From contig NC_061862.1 in NCBI RefSeq assembly GCF_907164915.1, positions 125,063,641-125,127,640 of the forward strand: a stretch of DNA of 64,000 nucleotides, written 5' to 3'. A program made the position numbers and the translations under genes. This document shows positions 47,754-58,970 of the stretch, piece after piece (position 1 is the first letter of the stretch; every line of letters starts with the position of its first letter). Below the pieces are notes generated by a model. It did no database searches and was not told the DNA's origin. It worked only from the letters and a program-made list of their open reading frames with translations. Source of the DNA: Impatiens glandulifera. Its lineage: Eukaryota > Streptophyta > Magnoliopsida > Ericales > Balsaminaceae.

Positions 47754-48634
47754 GCTTGTAATTTATTGCTTATGATGATGATGATATGTATGATATCTAC
47801 TAGTTTGTTTATATGATCGTCCTGTATTTTTTGGCCTTCTATTTATAAGCATTTAATTTATTCTTTACCTAAACCCCCCTAAATTCAAGACACGACACGG
47901 TCTAAACACACATGAAAATGTGCATCGACGCGACACGATTGAGTCGAAACGATGATCAGCTCTAGTCGGAATAACACAAAACAAAAATATAAACACGAGT
48001 TAGTACGACACGAATTAACATAACACGAAAGAGCTTGTTAATTATAATATTTTGACTAAATCAAGACACGACACGGTCACACGCATAAGTTTGAGACACT
48101 ACATGACACGACACATACGATTGACAATCTAACACTACACCTATGAGTATGAGTTTAGAGAAAATGTTAATGTTAAGTTGAATAGCTTAGGTCATGTGAA
48201 TAATTGTGTTTATATTGTTTCGTGTGTATACTCGTGTTCATGCCATGTTTATACTCATGTTTTGTCCGTATCGACTCGTGACCTTGTTACGATAGTATAA
48301 ACTCATAATCGTGTCATGATCGTGTCGTCTCGTACTTATGTTGTGTCCAATCCATGACCCGAGAGATATTATTGTATCGTGTCGTTCCATACTAATATCG
48401 AGTTGTATCGTGTCGGTTCGTGTTGATCCGACCCATTGCCCAACTCTAATCAGGGGAAGAAGAACATATAAACACCCCCTATTCTTTCTTAGTTTTTTAA
48501 ATTTTGTCCTTTTACTATAATTGTATCAGAATAACTAAGGTTTGCTTGTTCTTAATTCATTTAAGAAACCTAACATTTCATGAAGTTCGTATCTCCCCCT
48601 TGCTGCTCAACCCCACGGTTGGAGCTTTTGTAAT

Positions 48635-48736
48635 CTAGTATGCTACTAACGTAGACACACTGAATACAAGAGCCACAAAGCTTAGGATTCCAAACGCAAT
48701 CCACCAAAACAATACCATTTTATTCTGAATGTTCAT
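48635..48736 (-). CDS. 33-residue membrane-type micro-ORF, module b of unit 4
   Basis: Reads as the other module b copies (MNIQNKMVLFWW ... VFSVSTLVAY). Its TATA box (about 48820-48828) is intact although the array ends only ~75 bp further on. Confidence 0.35.
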   Translation of the reverse strand: MNIQNKMVLFWWIAFGILSFVALVFSVSTLVAY

Positions 48737-48902
48737 GCTTGTAATTTGTTGCTTATGATGATGATATGCATGATATCTACTAGTTTGTTTATCTGATCAT
48801 CTTGTGTTTTTTTGCCTTCTATTTATAAGCATTCAATTTATTCTTTACCTAAACCTCCCTAAATTCAAGACAAGACACGGTCCAGACACACCTGACACAC
48901 AT

Positions 48903-49153
48903 TAAATTATTTAAAATTTAAAATATTAAAATTGATAAAATAAGTTTATTTAAAAAAATAATATAAAATAAAATTAAAAATAATAAAAGCTTAATAATTA
49001 AACTTTAATGAAAAATTAATAAAACAAAATTATATTAATATTAAAAAAATAGAATTAAAAAATATTAAAAATAAATTAAAATTTTTAATACCTTGTAACG
49101 GGTTTGAATAGCTACTGTATTATACCTATTTCAAGGTATAACTTATACCTAAA

Positions 49154-49205
<52 letters not shown>

Positions 49206-49770
49206 CTAACTAACCAAACAAACAATACTGTATATACAGATCAACTAAACAGATTTCCCTAATCAACCTGCAGCAATAAGAAATCTCATATTAATGTATT
49301 TATTTTTATTTCTGTAAGGAACACTCCCCTTTTACCATAAATTACTTAATTAGCAGTAGAGGATTGACAATTCAATGTGATACATTAATACACCTAACTT
49401 CTACTTATATTGATATGAGATTGATAGATAGCAAGTTTAAAAGCATCTAACAACAAACTCAAGTTTATTTGTGTTCACACGAATCCAACTATACAAGATG
49501 ATTGAGATGGATCAGTTGTTCATCATTCATACTCTTTTAAGTAGGTAAAAATGAAATTCAGTTAGTTCCAAAAGGTAATTCTAAAGCACATATGATGATT
49601 ATCCATATCCATAAAGATGATTATTATTATTTATATTAGAGTAAAAGCATACAAAATAATTCTATACATAACATTCTTATTCTGCCTTGGTAGATTTTCT
49701 AATGTGAATTATTAAAGCTTCAATTTCAGAGCTTGTTGTAACTTATTTTATTTTTTTTCATAAAGACTAT
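48903..49770. other. AT-rich DNA right of the array
   Basis: No gene recognised. Contains a long (TA)n run at about 49158-49201. It may be part of the CACTA element that follows, but no left CACTA terminus was found. Confidence 0.5.
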
Positions 49771-51155
49771 GTCTGAAGAGAATATACATGATACAAGAGT
49801 TCCATTTTTGTCTTCATATGCACAAAGAAATGATACTTTGGAAATTCAACCTGACGGACTTAAGTGAATGTTTCACATTTTTATAAATTTTGAATGTAAA
49901 TAGATTATATAAGTAATTTTCTCTCAATTGATTACATTTTATTTTTTATTCAAATATAATATATTTTGTTCTTAAGACTTTTGATAGCTTTCTACCTGAT
50001 GTTACGAGGATATTGAACAAAATAATAACGTATTGTTAGCAAGGCGGTCCCTGCATTAATTGGAATGATGTGCCACTAGAAGTTAAAGAGTTATGGTGGC
50101 ATCAATTCAATGTAAGTTAAAAAAAAATTTGTTTATAGTAAATGAATAAAAATATGTTATAACCTATGACAGCTACGGTTCAAATACGATGAGATTCACA
50201 CATCAGAGATTCGACGAATATTCAATAGAAAATGGAAAAAAAGATAAGAAATATTGTATATCATGTGAAACGATGTAACAAAAATACATGGTTCGTTTCC
50301 GACCATAGCTGGGCATAAATGCAAAGTATTTCCGCGACCCCTAAATATGAGTGTAAAAGTAAGAAAGCAAAAACAAGTCGAAAAACGAATTATGAGAATC
50401 TATGGGGTCCATATACTGTGGAGGATCCAAGTATTCAAACACATAAAAGACGTCTTGTGAGTTTGTTAATCTTTTTAATAAGTAATATTTTTTTTATGAA
50501 TTAACTCATATAAATATCAATTTATATTATGTTATTATATTCTCTTATCTGGGAAGTGGAGTTAGGAAGGATACCAACGATAATGGAGACTTTCATGAGT
50601 ACCTATTAAAAAAGAATGATAGCTGGAGTGACCCACGAGCTACTAAAGCAGCGATATTAAATTATTTTTTATATTATTTCAGTTTAAGATTGTTTTAAAA
50701 AAATAATCACATTTGTTTTGAACAATATAATTTGTATGTATTTTTAGGAAAAAAAATTGTGGAGTTTAACGAAGTTAATGATAATCGTGACAAATCTAAC
50801 AAAATAACAAGCGAGGAAATATGCGTCATAGTTATGGGTGACCCTAAAAATGAAGAATACATGGCAAAAGCATGGGCACGGGGGCAAACTTCTGTTTTAT
50901 GAATCAAGAATCTTCATCTTTACAAATCTAAAAAAATACAGAATTAGAGGATACAATACAAGAATTGAAGAAAAATGATGAAGAACGAAAAGAAAAAATG
51001 AAAAAAAAAATGAAGAACTAATTGAGGAAAGAAGGAAAACAAAGGAAGAAAAGATTCAATCGGATGATGTAATTGTTGATCTTCTAAAAGGACAAGAAAT
51101 TATTCGGGCCCAAATGAACGAAATAATGACAACATTTAAAAGTCAGAATATGTGA
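49771..51155 (+). pseudogene. Ptta/En-Spm-type transposase remnant
   Basis: Plus-strand pieces in several frames: MSEENIHDTRVPFLSSYAQR (49771 on), GGPCINWNDVPLEVKELWW (about 50043), IRRIFNRKWKK (about 50205), HGSFPTIAGHK (50288), then KITSEEICVIVMGDPKNEEY (about 50800). The Trp-rich WNDVPxEVKELWW block, NRK and HTGS-like blocks and the late xxVMGxxxxGY block match the order in the plant transposase Ptta/En/Spm family (the DNA-binding protein of CACTA elements). An acidic/lysine-rich coiled part follows. Many stops and AT-rich introns or insertions. Not functional. Confidence 0.55.
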
Positions 51156-51543
51156 CAACGATAAGGTATGAATTTCAATTTTACTAATTATCTACTATGT
51201 TATTTATTATTTTTATTTTGAAGGTAATTAAAACATCTTTATAATTATTTTTAAATTTTTTAGATTGATTGCAGTTTCGAGTTTTGTTCACTCGTCGTTG
51301 ATATATGTTTGAAGATTGAAACTTTGTTGAATCCCGTTGATATATGTTTGTAGATCGAAGTTTTATTGAATCTCGTTGATATATATTTGGTGCTTAAAGA
51401 ATCAATAGGTTGCATTTATGGATTGTGTTAGTTGGTTGTGTTTATGAATTTTGTAGTATTATTATTAGAAACTAGCATGTATCATGTGCATTTGCACGAG
51501 TAATAATATAAAAAATCGTTAAAAAAATATTACGATAAATTTT

Positions 51544-51664
51544 TTATGGGCGGGTCAATCCACAATCCGACCCAAGTATACACTTACTCTCACATATATT
51601 TAAATTAACCACAGCTTTCGACCGGTAATCCGGACACTTTAAATATTAAGCATCATTATATATA
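51544..51664. repeat. ~120-bp direct repeat, left copy
   Basis: TATGGGCGGGTYAAYCCACA to AAGCATCATTATAT, ~90% like 51863-51982 by eye. Confidence 0.85.
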
Positions 51665-51773
51665 TATATATATATATATTAGTTAGTTAAAAAGTTGAAC
51701 TTATATTGTTAAAATATCACGCGTTTATCAAATTTTAGGTTCAATTTAAAATATAAAGTGTTATTAGCCTATT

Positions 51774-51825
51774 TGGTTAAAAGGTTGTACTTGTTTTTGT
51801 TAGGTTCCAAGTTCGAACCATACCC
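51774..51825 (+). mobile_element. SINE-like tRNA promoter remnant
   Basis: TGGTTAAAAGG (51774-51784) fits the pol III A box and GTTCGAACC (51811-51819) the B box, at a somewhat short tRNA-like distance. No tRNA fold was found. Lies between the two 120-bp direct repeats. Confidence 0.4.
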
Positions 51826-51862
51826 ATAGCATTTTTAATTTTATTTTTAACCGTTTTAAGTT

Positions 51863-51982
51863 TATGGGCGGGTTAACCCACAATCCGACCCAAGTATCCA
51901 TTTACTCTCACATATATCCAAATTAACCACAACTCTCGACCCGGCAATCCGGACACTTTAAAAATTAAGCATCATTATATAT
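51863..51982. repeat. ~120-bp direct repeat, right copy
   Basis: Same as 51544-51664 with CGACCCGGCAATCC in place of CGACCGGTAATCC. The pair is ~320 bp apart. Confidence 0.85.
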
Positions 51983-52150
51983 ATAGATTTCAAAAATATC
52001 ATTTGATTTATGTTTTAATTTTAATGACTTTTGTTTAAAGTTTAATTTGAATATATTTTGTGATAATAAATGATGTTATTTTGTGATAATGGATTATTGA
52101 TTATATTATTTAGTTTTAATTTTTTTTAAATAATATAAAATTTAGGTAAA

Positions 52151-52299
52151 AAAATAAAATTTTCGACGAATATTTAATCCTCAGAGTATTAGAGACACTC
52201 ATATTTGCGAAATTTATAGATGAAAAAAACGTCCCAAATTATATATTCGTCAGAAATTTCATCGATAAATTCCGTCGTAAATACATTTTTTTTATAGTG
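52151..52299. mobile_element. CACTA right terminus
   Basis: Read on the minus strand from 52299: CACTATAAAAAAAATGTATT, then repeated CGACGGAATTT / GACGAATAT motifs. The CACTA end and ACGACG subterminal repeats are typical of En/Spm elements. TTA follows outside. It probably closes the element containing the Ptta remnant. A matching left end was not found, so the element is truncated or interrupted. Confidence 0.65.
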
Positions 52300-53095
52300 T
52301 TAATTAAATATATGTATTCATAAAATTGTTAATGTTTTCTCATCCATACATACTGAGATATAGAAACTCTAACAAAATGTTTTTAAATAGTCAATTCTTT
52401 CAATAATTAAATAAGACAGCTGGCATGATTTAAATAAATTTGAGTGAAAATCTCAAAAATAAAATAAAAATAAAAAGCAGTCGGAGAGAATCAAACCCAT
52501 GTTAAAGTATAAACTATTTATCTTGTTGAGATACACACTTTTAAGTAATAAATTTGTTTTTGTTTTCTGATCTTAAACCTAATATAGACTTGGTCAATCA
52601 TCGGATAAAGGATGGGATTTAAACTTGAATAACATTACATTTTGAAATTAAAACCATAACTTATGTCGAGGTATTTTGTTGCTGATGGGGCTAAAGGAGA
52701 AGCCTGGTGGGTTGCTATGATAAGTGGGCTTTCTAGGCCCGTTAACTTAATATTCTTCAAAGGTAATAAAACTTATTCCTAGATTAATTCAATGGTGAGG
52801 CCGAAATGAGCCCAAATAGAAGAAAATTTAGCTGGCTGAGTCTTTTATATATAATTCAACATTTTCTTCCCATTTCTTCATATTCATACCAAAAAAAAAA
52901 TAGCTATACAATATATTGAAGCATTCCCCCATAAACTTGTACAATATCTACTTCTTCATTGTAGAAATCATTTTAAGTGTGTCCCATTAAATTATGATTA
53001 TAGTGGTTGTGTATAATTAACTATAGAAGATATCTAGTACATTAACACCCCAAAATTACCCAAAACTTTGTGGTATAAGTTTGACATATGTTATC
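52300..53095. other. Spacer, one small ORF
   Basis: Mostly AT-rich. A GC-richer patch at 52663-52782 encodes a 39-codon plus-strand ORF (MSRYFVADGAKGEAWWVAMI ... FFKGNKTYS) that I do not recognise. It could be an exon scrap. Nothing else seen. Confidence 0.35.
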
Positions 53096-53103
53096 TCCTC
53101 TTC

Positions 53104-53168
53104 TAGCTTAGTGGAAAAAAGATCGATTTGAATATCCCCAGTCTCCTTAGAGGTCTTGGTTCGAGCCC
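53104..53168 (+). mobile_element. SINE-like element (pol III A and B boxes)
   Basis: TAGCTTAGTGG (53104-53114) is a perfect A-box match and GGTTCGAGCCC (53158-53168) a perfect B box, 44 bp apart, as in tRNA-derived SINEs. The body would run to about 53215. No poly-A or target duplication was confirmed. Confidence 0.5.
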
Positions 53169-53700
53169 ATCAGACAACAAGTTTCTTTTGTTACTTAAGT
53201 CGATTTGTGAATTGACGCACCCATAAACTTAAAACGATTAAATTTAAAAAATATAATTAAAAATACTATATATATGTCTTAAACTTGCAACATATCAATG
53301 CATATATAACATTTTAACCAACTATAAATTAAGATTTTATATTTTAATTTTAACATCAAATTTGATGAACGTATAACATTGCTATCAATATAATATATAT
53401 ATATATATATATATATTGAAACGATTAAATTTAAAATACTATATATAAGTCTCGAACTTACAATCTAACAATGTAAGTATTTATTCATTAACAATTATTA
53501 AAAATATATACATACATAAAATTATAAATTGAATTTAACAATAAAAAATGGTTCATTTGTTAAATGATTAACATTTCAAACTCGAGACCATAGCTTGAGT
53601 CTCACTTGGCGAATTTTAGAGTGTATTATAAATATTAGAATGATAATGATGGTTATATATATATTAGAGTGTGAATAATGAATTTTTGAATGATAAGATA
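53169..53700. other. AT-rich spacer
   Basis: No gene. A TA run lies at 53391-53413. A tRNA-like fragment AAACTCGAGACC at about 53578 hints at another SINE scrap. Confidence 0.4.
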
Positions 53701-55137
53701 TAATTGAATATGTGAATTTAATTTAAATGGAGGAAGGAATGGCGATTCCAATGCCATAAATAATGGAATCCTTGAAGGTTAAAATATGATTGAATATTTG
53801 AATTAGAAGGATGAAGAAACTAATTCGAATAGTACTGTTAATAATGGAATCCTTAAATGATAAGATGCGATAAAAATTTGAATTCAAATAGATGAAGAAA
53901 CTAGTTCGAATAGTACTGTTAATAATGGAATCCTTAAATGATAAGATGCGATAAAAATTTGAATTCAAATATCTTTAATAATGGAATCTTTGAAGGATAA
54001 GTTATGATGGAATATGTGAATTCGAATTAGAAGGATAAATGAATGATTGTTCGAATACCATTAATAATGGAATCTTTGATAGATAAGATATGATGGTGGT
54101 TTCAAAGTCGTTAATAATTCTATTTTTGTAGGATAAAGGGATGAAGGAATGATGATTCCAATGCCATAAATAATGGAATCTTTGAAAGTTAAAATATGAT
54201 GGAATATATGAATTCGAATTAGAAGAATAGAGGGTGAATGAATGGTAGTTCCAATATCGTTAATAATGGAATTCTAGAAGGATAAGATGTGATGGTATAT
54301 GTGAATTCAAATTAGAATGATGAAATAATATCGGTTTGAATGTCGTTAATAATGGAATCTTTGAAAGAATCTATCTATTTGGTAGCGTAAAGTTCTTCAT
54401 AATATATAATTAGAATTAAAATGATGAAGGAAGGGTGGTTCTAATACCGTAAATAATGAAATCTTTGAAAGATAAGATATGATAAAATATGTGAATTCAA
54501 ATTAGAAGGATGAAGGAATTGGTTCGAATACAGTTAATAATAGAATCATTAAAGGATAAGATATGATAAAATATGTGAATTCGAATTAAAAGGATGAAGT
54601 AATTGTGGTTCCAATGTCGTTAATAATAGAATCTTTGAAAGATAATATATAAAAAAAAATATGTGAATTTAAATTAGAGGGATGAAGGAATGATGGTTCC
54701 AATGTCGTTAATAATTGAATCCTAAAATTATAAGATATGATGATATATGTGAATTCGAATTAGAAGAATGAAAAAATTCTGGTTTGAATGTCGTTAATAA
54801 TGGAATCATTGAGAAATTTATGTATTTGGTAGGGTAAAGTTCTTCATAAATATATAATTTGATCAAATGACGAAGGAATGGTGGTAATAAAATCCATAAA
54901 GGATAAGATATGATGGAATATGTGAATTCGAATTAGAAGGATGAAGGAATTGGTTCGAATACAGTTAATAATGGAAAAATTGAAGGATAAGATAGGATAG
55001 AATATGTGAATTCAAATTAAAGAGATGAAGGAATGGTGATTTCAATGTCGTTAATAATGGAATCCTTTGAGGATAAATAAAAAAATATGTGAATTTAAAT
55101 TAGAGGTACGAAGGAATGGTGGTTCCAATGCCGTTAG
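53700..55137. repeat. Irregular ~80-120-bp tandem array, main block
   Basis: Recurrent core: GTTAATAATGGAATCCTTGA, then GATAAGATATGATGGAATAT, GTGAATTCGAATTAGAAGGA and TGAAGGAATGGTGGTTCCAA. Spacing is irregular because of internal deletions. Two adjacent copies at 53833-53968 are almost identical. Some copies add ATTTATGTATTTGGTAGGGT. The open frame visible on the minus strand in places is a by-product of the repeat. Confidence 0.85.
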
Positions 55138-55765
55138 TCAAACTTTTTCTTTTTGGGTTATAGTTGTCCGAAGCCCCTGTTAAATAAAGTAAAGGAGACG
55201 ACAAGGCTCGCTCGTTCCGTTCTTGACTTAGACATCTCTACGTAGGGGAGAAGTACAATAGGGTAGAGACAACAAAATAACACGTTAGAGCTTTGAAGAA
55301 TAAAACTTCCTTTATCGAGGGGACTAAAAGAACTTTGTCATCGATTTGCGCGCCTTCTGAATAAGAATAAAGAATTCAACCTGCAAAAAAGTGTACGACA
55401 CAGAACTAACTCGAACATAAAACGTCTTTTATATTTATTAAAGATATAAATCAATGTAGAATCAAACTAAAGCTCAAGCTCATACAAAGAAATTGGTAAA
55501 TGTTGATCCTTACAAGTGTTCAAGATTCAACTTGAACCATTACAAAAGGGCTCAGAAACTACCGTTATCCTTATATTGCCTCGTCGAACCTCGTCGGGAG
55601 GACATCGAAGCCTTGACCCAGACGTCTAATTACTTCTATATTTTTAGCACGGATCATCTCCCTGTGGTCGAACGGAGATCCTTCGCTTACTTTACTAAAA
55701 GCTAGGCATACTGCTGATTTTCCCTAAATCTCCAGAGTTCTTCTCTTGTAATCTTATGTCTTATT
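55138..55765. other. GC-richer insert within the satellite-like array
   Basis: About 600 bp with visibly higher GC than either side and no repeat core (for example GAAGCCCCTGTTAAATAAAG and CGTCGGGAGGACATCGAAGC). A 70-codon open frame at 55493-55705 has no recognised family and no ATG (it opens at a TTG-type codon). It could be organelle DNA (a mitochondrial insert) or a solo LTR. I could not decide. Confidence 0.4.
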
Positions 55766-55895
55766 CTTCGTAATTGAATTATGAAATGATAAGATATGAT
55801 GTTATATGTGAATTCAAATTAAAAATTAAGGAAGGCTAGTTTGAATACTGTTAATAATGGAATTCTTAAAAGAATTTATTTATTTGATAAGGTAA
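55766..55895. repeat. Tandem array resumed after insert
   Basis: The core returns: TTGAATTATGAAATGATAAG, ATGTGAATTCAAATTAAAAA and GTTAATAATGGAATTCTTAA. This shows that the GC-rich segment interrupts one array. Confidence 0.75.
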
Positions 55896-57330
55896 AGTTA
55901 TTCGTGTCCTCGTTGGAGGAATATGTTTTTTGGGTTTTGCTTTCCTAAAATCTTTTGTTTGATTAAAATTTAAAAAGTAATTAATTTTTAATTTTTTAAA
56001 CTAAATTATCCTTTCTCTATATTTTTATTTAATAATTAATTTATATGACTAAAAAGCAAATGATAAATTTAATATTTTAATAAATAAAATGATTAATCAG
56101 ATGGTAGATGGATGTTAGATGGTTGAAATTATATATAAAATTCATGATAAAAAATATAAAACAATAAGCACTTTCTCAAATAAGTATGAATATATTTTCC
56201 CTAAACTAAGTACATCTCATCATCTTTTAATATATTAGTTTATGTCTCTTTTACTATTAGCTAACAAATGTATCGGATAATTTGAGGAGAATATATATAT
56301 ATATGATTGTGAATTTTTACTTTATACATATTTATAATTTATATAATTAATTAATATTTGTATTCATTTTATCTTTATTTGTTAGACATTAAAATGATTA
56401 ATACATTCTCTATACATATTTATAATTTATATAATTAATTATTATTTCTTATTCAAATTAAAATATCTTTGACCTTATACATTCTCTATACATATTTATA
56501 ATTTATATAATTAATTTAAATTAATTATTCATTCTATCTTTATTTATTATTTATTAAAATAATTTAATACATTCTCTCTACATATTTATTATTTGTAAAT
56601 AAAAATTTATTCATTCTATTTTTCATTTGTTATTCATTAAAAAATTAAATATATATACATAAAATTATACATTGAATCAACAGTCACAAATTGTCAAGTA
56701 CTTCAAATGTTATATTTCAAACTCAAAACTAAACTCAAAACTAAGGTTCAAGTCTCCTATTATGCGATTTTTTTGAGTGAGATATTTTAAAGATTAAAAT
56801 GGCGATGATGGTTGTATATTTGAGTGTGAATATGATGGATTGATCAGACAACGGTGGTTTGAATGGAGAGAATGATATTTTATATGATGATATATGATGG
56901 TTCAAATTGTTTTATGCTCATATATTATGGAACACCATAAGATATTGAGTTACGATGTTTCAAATTTTATGCTCATATATGAACACCATAAGATATTGAG
57001 TTAATTAAAATAAAAGTTAAATTCAATCATATTAAATTAGTTATGCCCATATATTTCGACTATTCATCCGTTTATTAAAATATATTTTATATTTGACTCT
57101 AATAAATCAGTTTTACATAATTATTAACAAATAATGTGTTATGTTATTATTATAAACATGCATAAAGAAGTTGCAGTTCAATCCCTCTTTATGAGAATAT
57201 GTATTTTTCATTGTAAGTATTTTTTATTGTACACTATTACGACTTATGAATCTGATAATTATTGAAATTTACATTTGCCTCTTTGAATACATAAAATGTA
57301 ATATAACTAATGATAAATCTTGTGTTAGGA
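55896..57330. other. AT-rich spacer with short degenerate repeats
   Basis: At 56319-56600 a ~75-bp motif (ACATTCTCTATACATATTTA, TAATTTATATAATTAATTA) recurs about four times. At 56925-57000 CTCATATATGAACACCATAA and AAGATATTGAGTTA recur twice. No gene recognised. Confidence 0.5.
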
Positions 57331-57335
57331 TGTTT

Positions 57336-57400
57336 TTACAAACTTATAAAAGGAATGTCCAAACTTATAAAAGGAATGTCCAAACTTATAAAAGGAATGT
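57336..57400. repeat. 21-bp tandem repeat, three copies
   Basis: AAACTTATAAAAGGAATGTC-C three times in a row. Confidence 0.9.
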
Positions 57401-58171
57401 CCAATTCTCCGTGTGACATTGTTTTTGTCAATCAATGGATAATAACCACTTGATATGAAATTTCTTGTAACCCAAGACATCCTATTAGTTAATAATAATA
57501 TATAATCCAAAATATATATATTTTTTAAGAAGATCAAATATAGTTTCCGGGGAAAAGAGGAATGATAAGGGTTAGTGACTTAGTAGTGAATTGATCTTTC
57601 CAATGAAATGCTTAGATCTAACTAATGATCTGTTAATTGAGGTTGAGTTTTACTTGGATAAAGTTTGAATGAATAAATGTTTTCTTTATCAGTTTCAATG
57701 CAATGTGGAATTGTTTAGGTTTGAACTAAATAGTAGATCAACATATTATTTATAACATGGTTTGTTCATATTATGAGTTTTTCATAATGAATAAGATGCT
57801 AAAGTAATAGATACCATTTTTCCCATTGCTATTTATTTTATTTTGTAACGATTTTATGCCTAAAAGCATCAATTATTAGAGATTGGGAAAGTCTTTTATT
57901 TTCTCATTTTATCAGTTCAAATCACTTATCCCAATATATGTTCTACTCATTTTTATTATTGTGTCCGTTTATTTTCTTATTTCTCCATTCTCTTTCAGTC
58001 TCTCTCTTTCTTTCTTTCTGATCTCTCAACCGATTATCAAATACCAGATCACCTGTTCTTCTTTTTCCTCAAATTTTCAAGTAGTTCAAGATATTCACGT
58101 CAATGGATGGATGCGGAACCCTAACTTATTTTCGGATGAACACATCTTCATGAGTTAAGCCCAGGTAAATG
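57401..58171. other. Spacer left of the MULE
   Basis: A 91-codon hydrophobic open stretch at 57883-58158 has no ATG at its first codon and looks like a T-rich noncoding tract. Nothing recognised. Confidence 0.45.
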
Positions 58172-58480
58172 TTTTTTTTTTTAGAAAAAATTAGGATTTA
58201 TCTTTAACTGACATTAGGAACTCTAAAGACTATTGTCCACAAAGAAGAGGGTTATATACAGAATTCATTCCGAAGATTGTTAGGTGATAACCCGACCAGA
58301 GTGGTTTCTAAATATTTTCCTGTTTCATAAGGAAAGATACATTTTGCATAAATAAGATATTTTGTCTAATTCTTTATTATAATTTTGTATAAATGAATTA
58401 TGTATATATTAAAAGGAGAAATTCATCAAATTGTTTTCCAATAAAGTTAGCCTCAACTTTACTAATTATAAAATGTGGGA
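58172..58480. repeat. MULE left terminal inverted repeat
   Basis: Inverse match to about 2430-2757: shared blocks GGTTATATACAGAATT, AGGTGATAACCCGACCA, TACATTTTGCATAAATAAGA and CAACTTTACTAATTATAAAA. A long TIR of this kind is usual for MULEs. Confidence 0.85.
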
Positions 58481-58970
58481 CTTAGGAAAATGTAGAATAA
58501 TACACCTACCAAGACGAAAGCCAAAGGCGAGTTTTTATTTTTCCTATGATTCTGCGGATTCAAATGCGTATGCTATGTATGATTCAGTGGATGAAAGTTC
58601 GGATTATTCTGTAGAAACTTATTGTTGTAAAGGGTTTCCTTAATTAATTTTGTTAATGCTAATAATGAGTTTAAGTAATGTTCAAAACATGATTCATTTA
58701 ATTGTTCAAGATGAATATGAAGTATTTAATAATAAAGTATTTTTTTAGGATTGTAGTAATATAATGGAAGGTGAATTTACGAGCTATCAGCCTTTAAATT
58801 TTGAATAAAATGAAGACCGTACAGAAAATGATATTAATGTGATCAACAAAGGGTAGATTATAATAATGAGATTTTTTCTTAATGTATGAATGTTAATATT
58901 GTTTTCTGCTTGATATAGATTTGGATAAAAATATTCATTTATCATAAAAGATTTTATACCACAATTAAGA

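Larger units (their letters stand above)
46027..48902. repeat. Tandem segmental array, truncated unit 4 (~2.9 kb)
   Basis: Carries LINE sequence, a complete GTGTCG module a and most of module b. Identity to the other units stops at 48902, just after the ACACACAT motif; unrelated AT-rich DNA follows. It has no MADS, ABC1K or minisatellite copy. Confidence 0.9.
47273..48902. repeat. GTGTCG-rich modules a and truncated b, unit 4
   Basis: Module a is 47273-48255, b 48256-48902. The last part of module a (about 48060-48165) carries b-type bases, while the sequence on both sides is a-type. Module b has a-type TTAATTCATTTAAG near 48555. Sequence stops matching at 48902. Confidence 0.8.
51156..52150. 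other. Spacer with SINE-like and direct repeats inside CACTA remnant
   Basis: No gene. Beginning near 51470 is the short motif GCATGTATCATGTGCATTTG, common in plant dispersed repeats. The direct repeats and SINE-like promoter inside are listed separately. TA microsatellites lie at 51658-51680. Confidence 0.45.

Noticed and set aside
53723..53968. Minus-strand repeat protein (NSNFYRILSFKDSIINSTI twice)
   Set aside because: Created by translating the AT-rich tandem array; the neighbouring copies do not stay open.
57883..58158. 91-codon hydrophobic ORF next to the MULE end
   Set aside because: T-rich noncoding tract, no family, and no homologue in the other MULE end.
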